From NCBI GenBank assembly GCA_035299085.1, contig DATGXG010000054.1:1-49057 (forward strand): a stretch of DNA of 49,057 bases. Reading direction: 5' to 3'. A program made the position numbers and the translations under genes. A model generated the notes under the pieces. The model was not told where the DNA came from. It saw only the letters and a program-made list of their open reading frames with translations, and did not search any database. Source of the stretch: Bacteroidales bacterium (GTDB taxonomy: Bacteria > Bacteroidota > Bacteroidia > Bacteroidales > UBA10428). Below, piece by piece: positions 9,320 to 17,819 of this stretch. Position 1 is the first letter of the stretch. Each line of letters opens with the position of its first letter.

Positions 9320-10204
9320 TTAATTCATACCTGCCATATGTTCAAGTGCCAGCATCAGTGCCTGGGTGCCTTTCTCATCATAACCCAATGCGGTAACCGA
9401 CTGGTAAAGCTGCTGCACCAGGGCCAGTCCGGGCAGCGATAAGTTCATTCTGCGGGCTTCCTCCAGGGCGATGCCCATATCTTTAATGAAATGCCTTACA
9501 AAGAATCCGGGTTCAAAATCCCTGCGGAGTATGCGTGGGGCGAGGTTATCAAGAGACCAGCATGCCGCAGCGCCACCTGATATGGATGACAACATGGTGG
9601 GCAGGTCAAGTCCCGCTTTATACCCGTAAAGCAGACTTTCACACATTCCGATCATGGTTCCGGCAATCTGGATCTGGTTACACATTTTTGTATGCTGTCC
9701 CGATCCTGCCTTGCCTTGGTATACAATTTTCTTACCCATGATATCGAAGAATGGTTTAAGCGACCCGAAAACCTTTTCATCACCTCCAACCATGATCGAA
9801 AGAGTGGCATTTCGTGCGCCCACATCACCGCCCGAAACAGGTGCATCAAGGGTGTAAACGCCCTTTGATATTGCGTTGTGATAAATTTCTTCTGCCAGGG
9901 AAGGACTGGTGGTTGTCATGTCAACCAGTATGGCGCCCGGCTTTGCTGAATCAATCAAAGCACCGGCAGAAAGGTAAACATCGTGTACATCGGCAGGAAA
10001 GCCCACCATAGTGAAAACGATATCCGATTTTGAAGCAACTTCACCCGGAGACTCACACCATACGGCACCTCTTGCAACCAGGTCAGATGCTTTGCTTTTA
10101 GTGCGGGTATACACATTACCCTTATATCCTTTGTCAAGTATATGACCAAACATCGACCGGCCCATAACGCCAGTGCCAATCCAGCCGATTACCTCGGTAT
10201 TCAT
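9320..10204 (-). CDS. NAD(P)-dependent oxidoreductase, 3-hydroxyisobutyrate dehydrogenase family
   Basis: A 294-residue cytoplasmic beta-hydroxyacid dehydrogenase. The Rossmann motif GWIGTGVMG is at residues 7-15, the substrate-loop signature DAPVSGG at 120-126, and the catalytic Lys173 sits in GSGQHTKMCNQ. The all-helical C-terminal domain follows. Family members oxidise 3-hydroxyisobutyrate or tartronate semialdehyde, or act as GLYR-type glyoxylate/succinic semialdehyde reductases. The substrate cannot be told here. Its start codon lies directly against a heptamer array, and the HerA-like gene follows 75 bases downstream on the same strand. Confidence 0.9.
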   Translation of the reverse strand: MNTEVIGWIGTGVMGRSMFGHILDKGYKGNVYTRTKSKASDLVARGAVWCESPGEVASKSDIVFTMVGFPADVHDVYLSAGALIDSAKPGAILVDMTTTSPSLAEEIYHNAISKGVYTLDAPVSGGDVGARNATLSIMVGGDEKVFGSLKPFFDIMGKKIVYQGKAGSGQHTKMCNQIQIAGTMIGMCESLLYGYKAGLDLPTMLSSISGGAAACWSLDNLAPRILRRDFEPGFFVRHFIKDMGIALEEARRMNLSLPGLALVQQLYQSVTALGYDEKGTQALMLALEHMAGMN

Positions 10205-10276
10205 TGTTTATTGTTTGATGTTTGATGTTTGATGTTTGGGGTTTCAAATAACCTCAAACCTTAAACCTCAAACGAT
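10205..10276. repeat. Heptamer tandem repeats
   Basis: Five heptamers run in register from 10205 to 10239: TGTTTAT, three copies of TGTTTGA, then TGTTTGG. A second series of the form NAACCTY runs three times from 10249 to 10269, ending in AAACGAT. The first array begins at the base next to the ATG of the dehydrogenase-like gene, so it lies in that gene's leader. The gap holds little else. Confidence 0.8.
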
Positions 10277-10279
10277 GAT

Positions 10280-11803
10280 TTACCTGCGTTTTTTAGCCAT
10301 AGCCGTAACCGCACCGGTTAACAGGGTTCCCAGAAGCCCGCGGACGAGTTTTCGGCCGATTTCGTTGCCCACCTGGCGGGTTATGGTTCTGCCCATTGTT
10401 TTGGCCAGGTCGCCCATCATGCCGCCACCTGATGATTTATTGGCAGCCTGTTTCAGTTTTTCTTCCTTGGCCTTCTGAATCAGCTCTTCCTGTTCCCGTT
10501 TTTCTTCCTCTTCCTTCTCGAATTTCTTTTGAAGTACTTCATAAGCAGATTCCCTGTCGATCTGCTTCTCATAAACTCCGTTAATAACTGAGTTTTTAAT
10601 GATATCCGCCCTTTCTGCAGGTGTTATCGGCCCTATTTGTCCCTGCGGAGGTACTATCTTAGCCATTTCAACCATGGCGGGAATACCTTTTTCATCGAGC
10701 AGTGAAACAAGAGCAACACCCACACCAAGCTCGGTAATTACCTGTTCAACTTTAAATTGGGGATTTGGCCTGAACGTTTCAGCTGCAGATCTTACAGCCT
10801 TTTGGTCCTTCGGAGTAAAAGCCCTGAGGGCATGCTGAACCCTGTTTCCCAGCTGCCCGAGTACTGTATCGGGAATATCAACCGGATTCTGTGTTACGAA
10901 ATAAACACCGACCCCTTTTGACCGTACAAGACGGACAACCTGTTCAATTTTATCGAGCAGTACTTTTGGTGCATCATTGAAAAGCAGGTGGGCTTCATCA
11001 AAGAAGAACACAAGCTTGGGCTTATCGAGGTCCCCCACTTCAGGCATCTTTTCGAAAAGTTCCGAAAGCAGCCAGAGCAAAAAGGTTGAATATAATCCGG
11101 GAGTAAGCATCAGTTTGTCGGCCACTATGATGTTCATCACACCTTTGCCTTTGCTGTCGGTTTGAATGAAATCCATAATGTCAAGGGCCGGTTCGCCGAA
11201 GAACTTCTCAGCACCCTGTTCCTCGAGTGTCAGCAGCCCGCGCTGAATGGTACCGATGCTGGCTGAAGAAATATTGCCATATTCATTAGTGTATTCGTCG
11301 CGGTGTTCGCCGACAAATTCAAGCATTTTGCGCAGGTCTTTCAAATCCAGAAGCAGCAAATCATTGTCGTCAGCTATTTTGAAAACCAGGGTGAGAACGC
11401 CAGATTGCACATCGTTGAGGTTAAGAAGGCGGCTGAGGAGAAGGGGACCCATTTCAGAAATGGTTGTCCTGAGGGGATGACCCTGTTCGCCGAAAATATC
11501 CCAGAAGCAAACCGGGAAACCCATGGGTACATGATTGGTGAGTCCAAGTTCCTTTACCCTGTCGGTCACTTTTTTATTTTCGCCGGAGGAAGCTTTTGAT
11601 ATACCGGATAAATCGCCTTTTATATCCGACATGACAACAGGAACTCCGATACTGCTGAATGTTTCAGCCATTGTTTGCAGGGTAACCGTTTTACCGGTAC
11701 CTGTGGCTCCGGCAATCAGTCCGTGACGGTTGGACATTTTGGGGATCAGTAACAAATCCTTGTCTGATTTGGCAATGAGCAGGTTTCCGTTCGGGTCAAT
11801 CAT
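10280..11803 (-). CDS. HerA-like ATPase, DUF853/YjgR family
   Basis: A 507-residue P-loop ATPase. Walker A is GATGTGKT (residues 32-39) and Walker B is FFFDEAH (266-272), in the order seen in the YjgR (DUF853) branch of the HerA/FtsK superfamily. Residues about 415-465 are rich in Glu, Lys and Gln and probably form a coiled coil. The C-terminus is basic and has a hydrophobic stretch (LVRGLLGTLLTGAVTAMA), which may touch a membrane. The family is widespread but its role is unsettled; DNA or protein translocation is inferred from relatives. There is no adjacent NurA nuclease, which argues against a HerA-NurA end-resection pair. Confidence 0.9.
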   Translation of the reverse strand: MIDPNGNLLIAKSDKDLLLIPKMSNRHGLIAGATGTGKTVTLQTMAETFSSIGVPVVMSDIKGDLSGISKASSGENKKVTDRVKELGLTNHVPMGFPVCFWDIFGEQGHPLRTTISEMGPLLLSRLLNLNDVQSGVLTLVFKIADDNDLLLLDLKDLRKMLEFVGEHRDEYTNEYGNISSASIGTIQRGLLTLEEQGAEKFFGEPALDIMDFIQTDSKGKGVMNIIVADKLMLTPGLYSTFLLWLLSELFEKMPEVGDLDKPKLVFFFDEAHLLFNDAPKVLLDKIEQVVRLVRSKGVGVYFVTQNPVDIPDTVLGQLGNRVQHALRAFTPKDQKAVRSAAETFRPNPQFKVEQVITELGVGVALVSLLDEKGIPAMVEMAKIVPPQGQIGPITPAERADIIKNSVINGVYEKQIDRESAYEVLQKKFEKEEEEKREQEELIQKAKEEKLKQAANKSSGGGMMGDLAKTMGRTITRQVGNEIGRKLVRGLLGTLLTGAVTAMAKKRR

Positions 11804-11843
11804 TGTGGTTAGTTTTTTGTAAAAGTAGTAAAAAAGAGGCCAC

Positions 11844-11918
11844 CGTCATTGCGAGGAGCCTGAAAGATCATTGATTATAGTTATATACTATCGCGACGAA
11901 GCAATCTGCCCGAACAGG
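11844..11918 (+). repeat. 75-base inverted repeat, left arm
   Basis: This arm and the reverse complement of 12000-12074 align over 75 bases without a gap. The first 16 bases (CGTCATTGCGAGGAGC), an internal TTGATTATAG, and a 3' block starting CGACGAAGCAATCTGCCCG are shared, while two spacers differ. This type of CGTCATTGCGAGGAGC...GAAGCAATCT repeat recurs between genes in many bacterial genomes, from general knowledge. It looks like a REP- or MITE-like element. Confidence 0.8.
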
Positions 11919-11941
11919 AAGGGCTTCGCCAGGAGCATTAA

Positions 11942-11970
11942 AAAAGCCCGTCGTATTTGAACGGGCTTTT
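11942..11970 (-). terminator. Intrinsic terminator after ahcY
   Basis: AAAAGCCCGT (11942-11951) and ACGGGCTTTT (11961-11970) form a 10-bp stem with a 9-base loop. On the minus strand a T-rich tail follows, so it should end the ribF-ahcY transcript. It lies in the loop between the two arms of the 75-base inverted repeat. Confidence 0.75.
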
Positions 11971-11999
11971 CTTTATGCATTTCTCTTTGTAAGGCTCTG

Positions 12000-12074
12000 C
12001 CTGTGCGGGCAGATTGCTTCGTCGACATTGCATTATGCTATAATCAAGAATTATGTACGCTCCTCGCAATGACG
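12000..12074 (-). repeat. 75-base inverted repeat, right arm
   Basis: This is the partner of 11844-11918 in reverse orientation. Conserved blocks are 16, 10 and about 25 bases long, separated by two 11-13 base variable spacers of equal length in both arms. It ends 11 bases before the ahcY stop codon. Confidence 0.8.
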
Positions 12075-12085
12075 ATCGCTGTTTC

Positions 12086-13507
12086 CTAATACCTGTAATG
12101 CTCCGGTTTATAAGGGCCGTCAGGTGAAACACCGATGTAGTCGGCCTGTTGTTTGGTAAGTGTGGTGAGCTTAACGCCAAGCTGTTCAAGGTGCAGGCGT
12201 GCAACCTCTTCGTCGAGTTTCTTAGAAAGGCGATAAACACCGACAGCATAATTGTTAGCCCAAAGGTCGAGCTGTGCCAGTGTCTGGTTTGAGAACGAGT
12301 TGCTCATCACAAATGAGGGATGGCCTGTTGCACATCCCAGGTTTACCAGTCGGCCTTCAGCCAGCAGGAAGATTGAATTGCCTTTCGGGAAGGTATATTT
12401 ATCAACCTGTGGTTTAATATTAGTTCGTTGAATGCCCGGGTAATTTACCAGTTTATCCACCTGTATCTCATTATCAAAGTGACCGATGTTGCACACAATG
12501 GCCTGGTCTTTCATCTGAAGCATATGCTCAATGGTTATCACGTCGCGGTTACCGGTTGTTGTAACAAAGATATTTCCTTCCCTGACCGCTTCTTCCATGG
12601 TGGTGATTTCGAAACCTTCCATAGCAGCCTGGAGTGCGCAGATCGGGTCGATTTCAGTTACAAGAACACGGGCGCCATAGGCACGCATCGAGCGGGCGCA
12701 ACCCTTTCCGACATCGCCGTAGCCAAGCACAACAACCACTTTCCCGGCAATCATCACATCGGTTGCCCTTTTGATACCGTCAGCAAGTGATTCACGGCAA
12801 CCATACAGGTTGTCAAACTTGCTCTTGGTGACCGAGTCGTTTACATTTATTGCAGGCACGAGCAGTTCACCTCTTTCCATCATCTGGTAAAGCCTGTGAA
12901 CACCGGTTGTAGTTTCTTCAGATACCCCTTTCCACGATTTAACAAAACGGTGCCATTTACCGTGATCTTCCTGCAGAGTTTTCTTTAAAAGTTGAAGAAT
13001 TACGCCTTCTTCATGGCTTTCAGGTTTCTTATCAAGAACCGAGGCGTCTTTCTCAGCTTTATAACCAAGGTGGATCAGAAGGGTGGCATCACCACCGTCA
13101 TCCACAATGAGGTTCGGACCTTCCCCGCCGGGGAATGTAAGGGCCTGTTCAGTGCACCACCAGTATTCTTCGAGTGTTTCGCCCTTCCAGGCAAAAACCG
13201 GAATTCCGGCTTTGGCTATTGCAGCGGCAGCATGATCCTGGGTTGAAAAAATGTTGCAACTGGCCCAGCGCACATCGGCACCGAGTTCTTTGAGAGTTTC
13301 AATGAGAACGGCCGTCTGTATGGTCATGTGCAGTGAACCGGATACGCGTGCACCTTTTAACGGTTTCCGGGAGGCATATTTTTTCCTGATAGCCATCAGA
13401 CCTGGCATTTCCTTTTCTGCAATTTCAATTTCCTTACGGCCAAAATCGGCCAATCCAAGGTCATGCACCTTATAGGGAAGTGTTTCGGACATCGTTTCTG
13501 TTTTCAT
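12086..13507 (-). CDS. ahcY: Adenosylhomocysteinase (S-adenosylhomocysteine hydrolase)
   Basis: A 473-residue cytoplasmic enzyme that splits S-adenosylhomocysteine into homocysteine and adenosine, relieving methyltransferase inhibition. It carries the family hallmarks: SGSLHMTIQTAVLIETL near 56-72, the substrate-closing NVNDSVTKSKFDN (221-233), the NAD-binding GYGDVGKG (262-269), and the C-terminal KPEHYRY whose Lys-Tyr pair contacts NAD of the neighbouring subunit. The length is that of the long, insertion-containing bacterial type. It follows ribF by 16 bases on the same strand, so the two are probably one operon, and a strong terminator lies downstream. Confidence 0.98.
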   Translation of the reverse strand: MKTETMSETLPYKVHDLGLADFGRKEIEIAEKEMPGLMAIRKKYASRKPLKGARVSGSLHMTIQTAVLIETLKELGADVRWASCNIFSTQDHAAAAIAKAGIPVFAWKGETLEEYWWCTEQALTFPGGEGPNLIVDDGGDATLLIHLGYKAEKDASVLDKKPESHEEGVILQLLKKTLQEDHGKWHRFVKSWKGVSEETTTGVHRLYQMMERGELLVPAINVNDSVTKSKFDNLYGCRESLADGIKRATDVMIAGKVVVVLGYGDVGKGCARSMRAYGARVLVTEIDPICALQAAMEGFEITTMEEAVREGNIFVTTTGNRDVITIEHMLQMKDQAIVCNIGHFDNEIQVDKLVNYPGIQRTNIKPQVDKYTFPKGNSIFLLAEGRLVNLGCATGHPSFVMSNSFSNQTLAQLDLWANNYAVGVYRLSKKLDEEVARLHLEQLGVKLTTLTKQQADYIGVSPDGPYKPEHYRY

Positions 13508-13523
13508 GGATAATATGAATAAA

Positions 13524-14480
13524 TTAAATTAAAGATTCTTTATTTCTATATTGTTCAAGTACGTTGATTGCCTGTATTTGATCAGATGCCATTTCTTGTG
13601 TCAGCTCTGCCATGTTCCTGAATTTCCTTTCAGTTCTGAGCCATTTCAGAAAGGCAATCTTAATTGTTTTGCCATATATATCTTCTTCAAATCCGAATAT
13701 ATTAGCTTCAACCAGCCTGTCATGCTTCACAAGGGTGAGTGTCGGACGGACACCTACGTTAACCATTCCGTCAAACACCCTTTCTCCCATACGCACCAAT
13801 ACAGCATAAACGCCATTTCGGGGAAGAAGTTTCAGTGATTCCTCAACCTGCAGATTTGCTGTAGGATAGCCAAGTGTGCGCCCGATTTTATTTCCTTCCA
13901 CAACCCTGCCTGTAAGGAAATAAGGGTAACCGAGAATCCGGTTAGCCTCACTGATCTTACCTTCATCAATCATTTTCCTGATAGCGGAGGAACTCACCGG
14001 CATGTCATCTATGATCACCTGGTTGAGTCTTTCCGCTTTTATACCGTGCTGTTGTGCACTTTTCTGCAGATTTTCAAATGTACCTTTCCGGTCCTTCCCG
14101 AAATGGTGATTAAAACCTACCACAACATGTTTTGCGCCTGCATGACCTATAATATATTCTGAAAAAAAGCGGTCGTATGTGATATCCGCCAATCGTCTGT
14201 CAAAAGGAAGTATAACAAGATTATCGACGCCATGTTTCCGGATCATCTCAATCTTTTCATCCAATGACGCGAGTAAACGCAATTCCTTATTTTCAGGTTG
14301 AAGAACAAATCGGGGATGTGGCCAAAGAGTAAATACAACCGATTCGCCCTTATATTCTTCAGCAAGTTGCTTCAGACGGTTCAGTATCTGAAGATGACCG
14401 AGATGAACGCCGTCAAATATACCAATGGTTACAACTGTATTGGATTTCCTGAAGGAGGATATGTCATTGATAATCTTCAA
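13524..14480 (-). CDS. ribF: Bifunctional riboflavin kinase / FAD synthetase
   Basis: A 318-residue enzyme making FMN from riboflavin and then FAD. The N-terminal nucleotidyltransferase half has FDGVHLGH (22-29), with its HxGH ATP site, and the later SSSAIR (ISSTR-type) motif. The C-terminal flavokinase domain begins near 185 and has GRTLGYPTANL with the PTAN Mg-ATP motif. The start is TTG at 14480: an in-frame stop lies two codons upstream, the next residues (KIINDISSF) match family N-termini, and no ATG precedes the essential motif. A TAACTTTG box lies about 24 bases before it. It probably leads an operon with ahcY. Confidence 0.96.
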   Translation of the reverse strand: MKIINDISSFRKSNTVVTIGIFDGVHLGHLQILNRLKQLAEEYKGESVVFTLWPHPRFVLQPENKELRLLASLDEKIEMIRKHGVDNLVILPFDRRLADITYDRFFSEYIIGHAGAKHVVVGFNHHFGKDRKGTFENLQKSAQQHGIKAERLNQVIIDDMPVSSSAIRKMIDEGKISEANRILGYPYFLTGRVVEGNKIGRTLGYPTANLQVEESLKLLPRNGVYAVLVRMGERVFDGMVNVGVRPTLTLVKHDRLVEANIFGFEEDIYGKTIKIAFLKWLRTERKFRNMAELTQEMASDQIQAINVLEQYRNKESLI

Positions 14481-14503
14481 CCTCTAATGCAAATAAAGCG
14501 GTG

Positions 14504-14511
14504 CAAAGTTA
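14504..14511 (-). promoter_or_regulatory. Candidate -7 box (TAACTTTG) for ribF-ahcY
   Basis: The minus strand reads TAACTTTG, an exact TAnnTTTG match, 24-31 bases before the TTG start of ribF. This would give a short leader and supports the TTG start. No clear -33 TTTG is seen at the expected spacing. Confidence 0.45.
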
Positions 14512-14659
14512 ACACTTATCTTAAAAAAGTCATTGAAATATCCGACCTTTGGTCTCCTGATACCCGACACAGGTCAAATTTTCATAATGGTTGACGTGAT
14601 TTCATTTCAAATCAGTTATTAATTCATAATTTTAATAGGAAAAGTCTGCCCGCACATTT

Positions 14660-16681
14660 ATGATACAAAGTGAACCTCATATAGTTAAGAACGACCCGTG
14701 GCTGGCACCCTACAGTGAGATCATTTACCGTCGGTCGCTGAAAGCCCAGCAAAAAGAATCTGAACTCACGGGTGAAATAAAATCGCTTTCCGATTTTGCA
14801 ACAGGGTATCTTTATTTCGGACTTCATCAGACGTTCAACGGCTGGATATTCAGGGAATGGGCTCCGAATGCCACGGATATGTATCTTATTGGTGAATTCA
14901 ACAATTGGAAGGAAATTCCGGAGTACAGGATGCATGCGGTTGATAATGGTGTCTGGGAAATCGAGCTTCATTCCGGTGCCATGAAACACGGTGATTTGTT
15001 CAAGATTTCACTTTACTGGAACGGCGGTCATGGTTTAAGAATTCCATCCTATGTGAAGCGGGTGGTTCAGGATGAGAATACAAAATTGTTCAATGCACAG
15101 GTTTGGGACAACCTTGAGCCCTATGCATGGAAAAACCCGAATGTTGATGCTGCGGGACGCCCGCCTCTTATTTATGAGGCTCATGTAGGTATGAGCACCA
15201 TGGAGGAACGGACTGGTACGTATAATGAATTCCGTGAACTTGTTTTACCCCGAATAAAAAAGGCCGGTTATAATACTGTTCAGTTGATGGCCATCCAGGA
15301 ACATCCTTATTACGGCTCTTTCGGCTATCATGTATCCAATTTTTTTGCTGCTTCCTCACGTTTCGGTACGCCCGAAGATCTCAAGAGCCTTATAGATGAA
15401 GCCCATGGAATGGGTTTGGCCGTTATCATGGATATTGTTCATTCCCATTCGGTTAAAAATGAACTTGAAGGACTCGGACGTTTTGATGGGACGCCTTACC
15501 AATATTTTCATGATGGCGCACGCCGGGAACATGTTGCCTGGGACTCCCTTTGTTTTGACTACGGCAAGAATGAAGTGGTTCATTTCCTGTTATCCAATTG
15601 CAAATTCTGGCTTGATGAATACCGGTTTGACGGTTTCCGGTTTGACGGGGTTACCAGTATGCTGTATTATGATCACGGGCTTTCAAGGAATTTCACCAAT
15701 TACGGCATGTACTATGACGGCATGGAGGATGAAGATGCCATTATTTACCTTTCTTTGGCCACAAAGCTTATTAAGCAGGTTAACCCCCAAGCCATTACGA
15801 TTGCAGAAGAAATGAGCGGAATGCCGGGACTTGCATCAACCCACGAAAACGGCGGGTACGGTTTTGATTTCAGGATGGCCATGGGCGTTCCCGATTACTG
15901 GATTAAAATCATCAAGGAGATGCCTGATGAACAATGGAATGTATCTGCTCTTTACCATGAGCTAACCAGCAAACGGGCGGATGAAAAAACAATATCCTAT
16001 GCTGAATCGCATGACCAGGCGCTCGTGGGCGACAAAACCATCATTTTCAGGCTGATGGATAAAGAGATGTATTTTTCGATGAGCAAGCTGATGCCTAATA
16101 TCATTGTCGATCGCGGGATTGCCCTTCATAAAATGATCAGGCTGGTAACAGCAGCCACTGGCGGCGGCGGATATCTCAACTTTATGGGAAATGAATTCGG
16201 GCACCCCGAATGGATTGACTTTCCGCGTGAGGGTAACAACTGGTCTTTTAAATATGCGCGCCGGCAATGGAACCTGGTGGATGATAACCTGCTGAAGTAT
16301 CATTTCCTGGGCGATTTCGACAGGGATATGATTCATCTTATAAGTGACAGTAATTTGTATACTCACCCGTATTGCAGGCTCCTTGCGGATAACCAGGCCG
16401 ACCAGGTACTGGCCTTTGAAAGGGGAGAATTCGTATTTGTGTTTAATTTCAGCCCCGACCGCTCTTACACCGACTACGGAATACGCACCGATCCGGGAAA
16501 ATACAGGATCGTACTGAATACCGATAACCCTTTATATGGCGGAAACGGCAATGTGGATGAAAGCCTAAGGTATATGGCAAGGGGAGAACTCAGGCCGGAT
16601 GCACCGTGTTACCTGCTGTTGTATTTACCTTCTCGTAGTGCGATTGTGTTTAAGAAAAGCAAAACACCGAGGGTGTATTGA
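14660..16681 (+). CDS. glgB: 1,4-alpha-glucan branching enzyme, GH13 eukaryotic-like subfamily
   Basis: A 673-residue enzyme that adds alpha-1,6 branches to glycogen. A CBM48 domain (FREWAPNATDMYLIGEFNNW, about 60-85) precedes the GH13 barrel. Catalytic residues are the nucleophile Asp329 in FRFDGVTS, the acid/base Glu383 in IAEEMSG, and Asp452 in ESHDQ. The YAESHDQALVGDKT and WIDFPREGNNWS segments match the GH13_8 subfamily, which holds plant and animal branching enzymes and some Bacteroidota. A small oddity is Glu384 where most relatives have Asp. It is divergent from ribF and converges on rpoD. Confidence 0.96.
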   Translation: MIQSEPHIVKNDPWLAPYSEIIYRRSLKAQQKESELTGEIKSLSDFATGYLYFGLHQTFNGWIFREWAPNATDMYLIGEFNNWKEIPEYRMHAVDNGVWEIELHSGAMKHGDLFKISLYWNGGHGLRIPSYVKRVVQDENTKLFNAQVWDNLEPYAWKNPNVDAAGRPPLIYEAHVGMSTMEERTGTYNEFRELVLPRIKKAGYNTVQLMAIQEHPYYGSFGYHVSNFFAASSRFGTPEDLKSLIDEAHGMGLAVIMDIVHSHSVKNELEGLGRFDGTPYQYFHDGARREHVAWDSLCFDYGKNEVVHFLLSNCKFWLDEYRFDGFRFDGVTSMLYYDHGLSRNFTNYGMYYDGMEDEDAIIYLSLATKLIKQVNPQAITIAEEMSGMPGLASTHENGGYGFDFRMAMGVPDYWIKIIKEMPDEQWNVSALYHELTSKRADEKTISYAESHDQALVGDKTIIFRLMDKEMYFSMSKLMPNIIVDRGIALHKMIRLVTAATGGGGYLNFMGNEFGHPEWIDFPREGNNWSFKYARRQWNLVDDNLLKYHFLGDFDRDMIHLISDSNLYTHPYCRLLADNQADQVLAFERGEFVFVFNFSPDRSYTDYGIRTDPGKYRIVLNTDNPLYGGNGNVDESLRYMARGELRPDAPCYLLLYLPSRSAIVFKKSKTPRVY

Positions 16682-16729
16682 ACGGCCGGGAGTGAAGAAT
16701 AAAAAATACCTTGTACCCCGGATAAAAAA

Positions 16730-16751
16730 AACCCGGACAAATGCCCGGGTT
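16730..16751 (-). terminator. rpoD terminator, between glgB and rpoD
   Basis: AACCCGG (16730-16736) and CCGGGTT (16745-16751) form the stem with an 8-base loop. On the minus strand it is followed by a run of eight T, typical of intrinsic termination of rpoD. The plus-strand side has only a weak T-rich tail, so it serves glgB less well. Confidence 0.75.
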
Positions 16752-16779
16752 GGTTTCTGATACATGAAAGTCTTATTTA

Positions 16780-17640
16780 CTAGCCCAGATAGGTCTTTAA
16801 CAATCTGTTTTTCGATTTCTGCCTCAGATGCTTAATGGCCTTTTCCTTGATCTGGCGGGTTCTTTCGCGTGAAATACCGATTGTTGCGCCGATTTCCTCA
16901 AGCGACATCGGTTTGGTGCCGATTCCATAAAAGGCCCTGATCACACTGCTTTCTTTATCAGGCAGAGTGCTGAGCGTTCTTTCAATTTCTTTTGCCAGCG
17001 ATTCCTCAATTAACTTATTATCAGTTGTAGGAGTGTCGTGGCTGGGAAGTACATCAAGCAGACTATTCTCTTCCCCATCCGAGAAAGGAGCATCCACTGA
17101 GAGATGCCTTCCTGAGAGTTCAAGTGTACCGGCTACTTTGCCTTCCGGTAATTCGAGAATAGCTGCTACTTCTTCAGGGGACGGTTCACGTTCATGAGTT
17201 TGCTCCAGTTGTGAAAACGCCCTGTTTATTTTATTCAATGCACCTATCTTGTTCAAAGGAAGTCTTACAATACGTGATTGCTCGGCCAAAGCCTGCAATA
17301 TGCACTGTCTGATCCACCATACTGCATATGAAATGAATTTGAAACCTTTGGTTTCATCAAATTTCTTGGCAGCTTTAATCAAACCCAGGTTTCCTTCATT
17401 AATTAAATCAGGTAAGCTTAATCCCTGATGCTGATATTGTTTTGCAACTGAAACAACGAAACGGAGGTTCGCTTTTGTGAGTTTTTCAAGAGCCTCCTGG
17501 TCGCCCATCTTAATCCGTTTCGCCAACTCTACTTCTTCTTCGGGAGTAATTAATTCTTCTTTGCCAATATCATGCAAATATTTTTCTAATGAGTCACTGT
17601 TACGGTTTGTTATAGATTTGGTTATCTTTAATTGCCTCAT
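16780..17640 (-). CDS. rpoD: Primary RNA polymerase sigma factor (sigma-70 family)
   Basis: A 286-residue sigma factor, the short length typical of the Bacteroidota housekeeping sigma (sigma-ABfr type), which lacks the large region 1.1 and non-conserved region of E. coli RpoD. Region 1.2 is at SLEKYLHDIG. Region 2 is NLRFVVSVAKQY through the promoter-melting KGFKFISYAVWWIRQ. Region 3 follows, and region 4 has SLEEIGATIGISRERTRQIKEKA. I start it at MRQLKITKSI (17640), the conserved family N-terminus, rather than 12 codons upstream. It is transcribed alone and has a clear terminator. Confidence 0.96.
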   Translation of the reverse strand: MRQLKITKSITNRNSDSLEKYLHDIGKEELITPEEEVELAKRIKMGDQEALEKLTKANLRFVVSVAKQYQHQGLSLPDLINEGNLGLIKAAKKFDETKGFKFISYAVWWIRQCILQALAEQSRIVRLPLNKIGALNKINRAFSQLEQTHEREPSPEEVAAILELPEGKVAGTLELSGRHLSVDAPFSDGEENSLLDVLPSHDTPTTDNKLIEESLAKEIERTLSTLPDKESSVIRAFYGIGTKPMSLEEIGATIGISRERTRQIKEKAIKHLRQKSKNRLLKTYLG

Positions 17641-17819
17641 GTTTGGTATAATTATTAAGAAGTAACGTTTAATCAATACAAATAAACAATAAAAAGACCT
17701 TTTTGTTGCAAGCTTATTTCTTAAAAAAAGCTAAATATGAATAAATTATTAAGGCCCTGTAAATTAGTTCATTTTTGCCTCTTATGCAAATTTTATTTAA
17801 TCTAAATTGATCAAAAAAT

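Noticed and set aside
10280..11803. HerA-NurA type DNA end-processing or defence module
   Set aside because: The ATPase fits the stand-alone DUF853/YjgR branch, and no nuclease or other defence gene is adjacent.
11938..12249. 103-codon minus-strand frame over the ahcY end and the inverted repeat
   Set aside because: It overlaps the certain C-terminus of AhcY on the same strand in another frame and then reads through the repeat and terminator; its composition is not protein-like.
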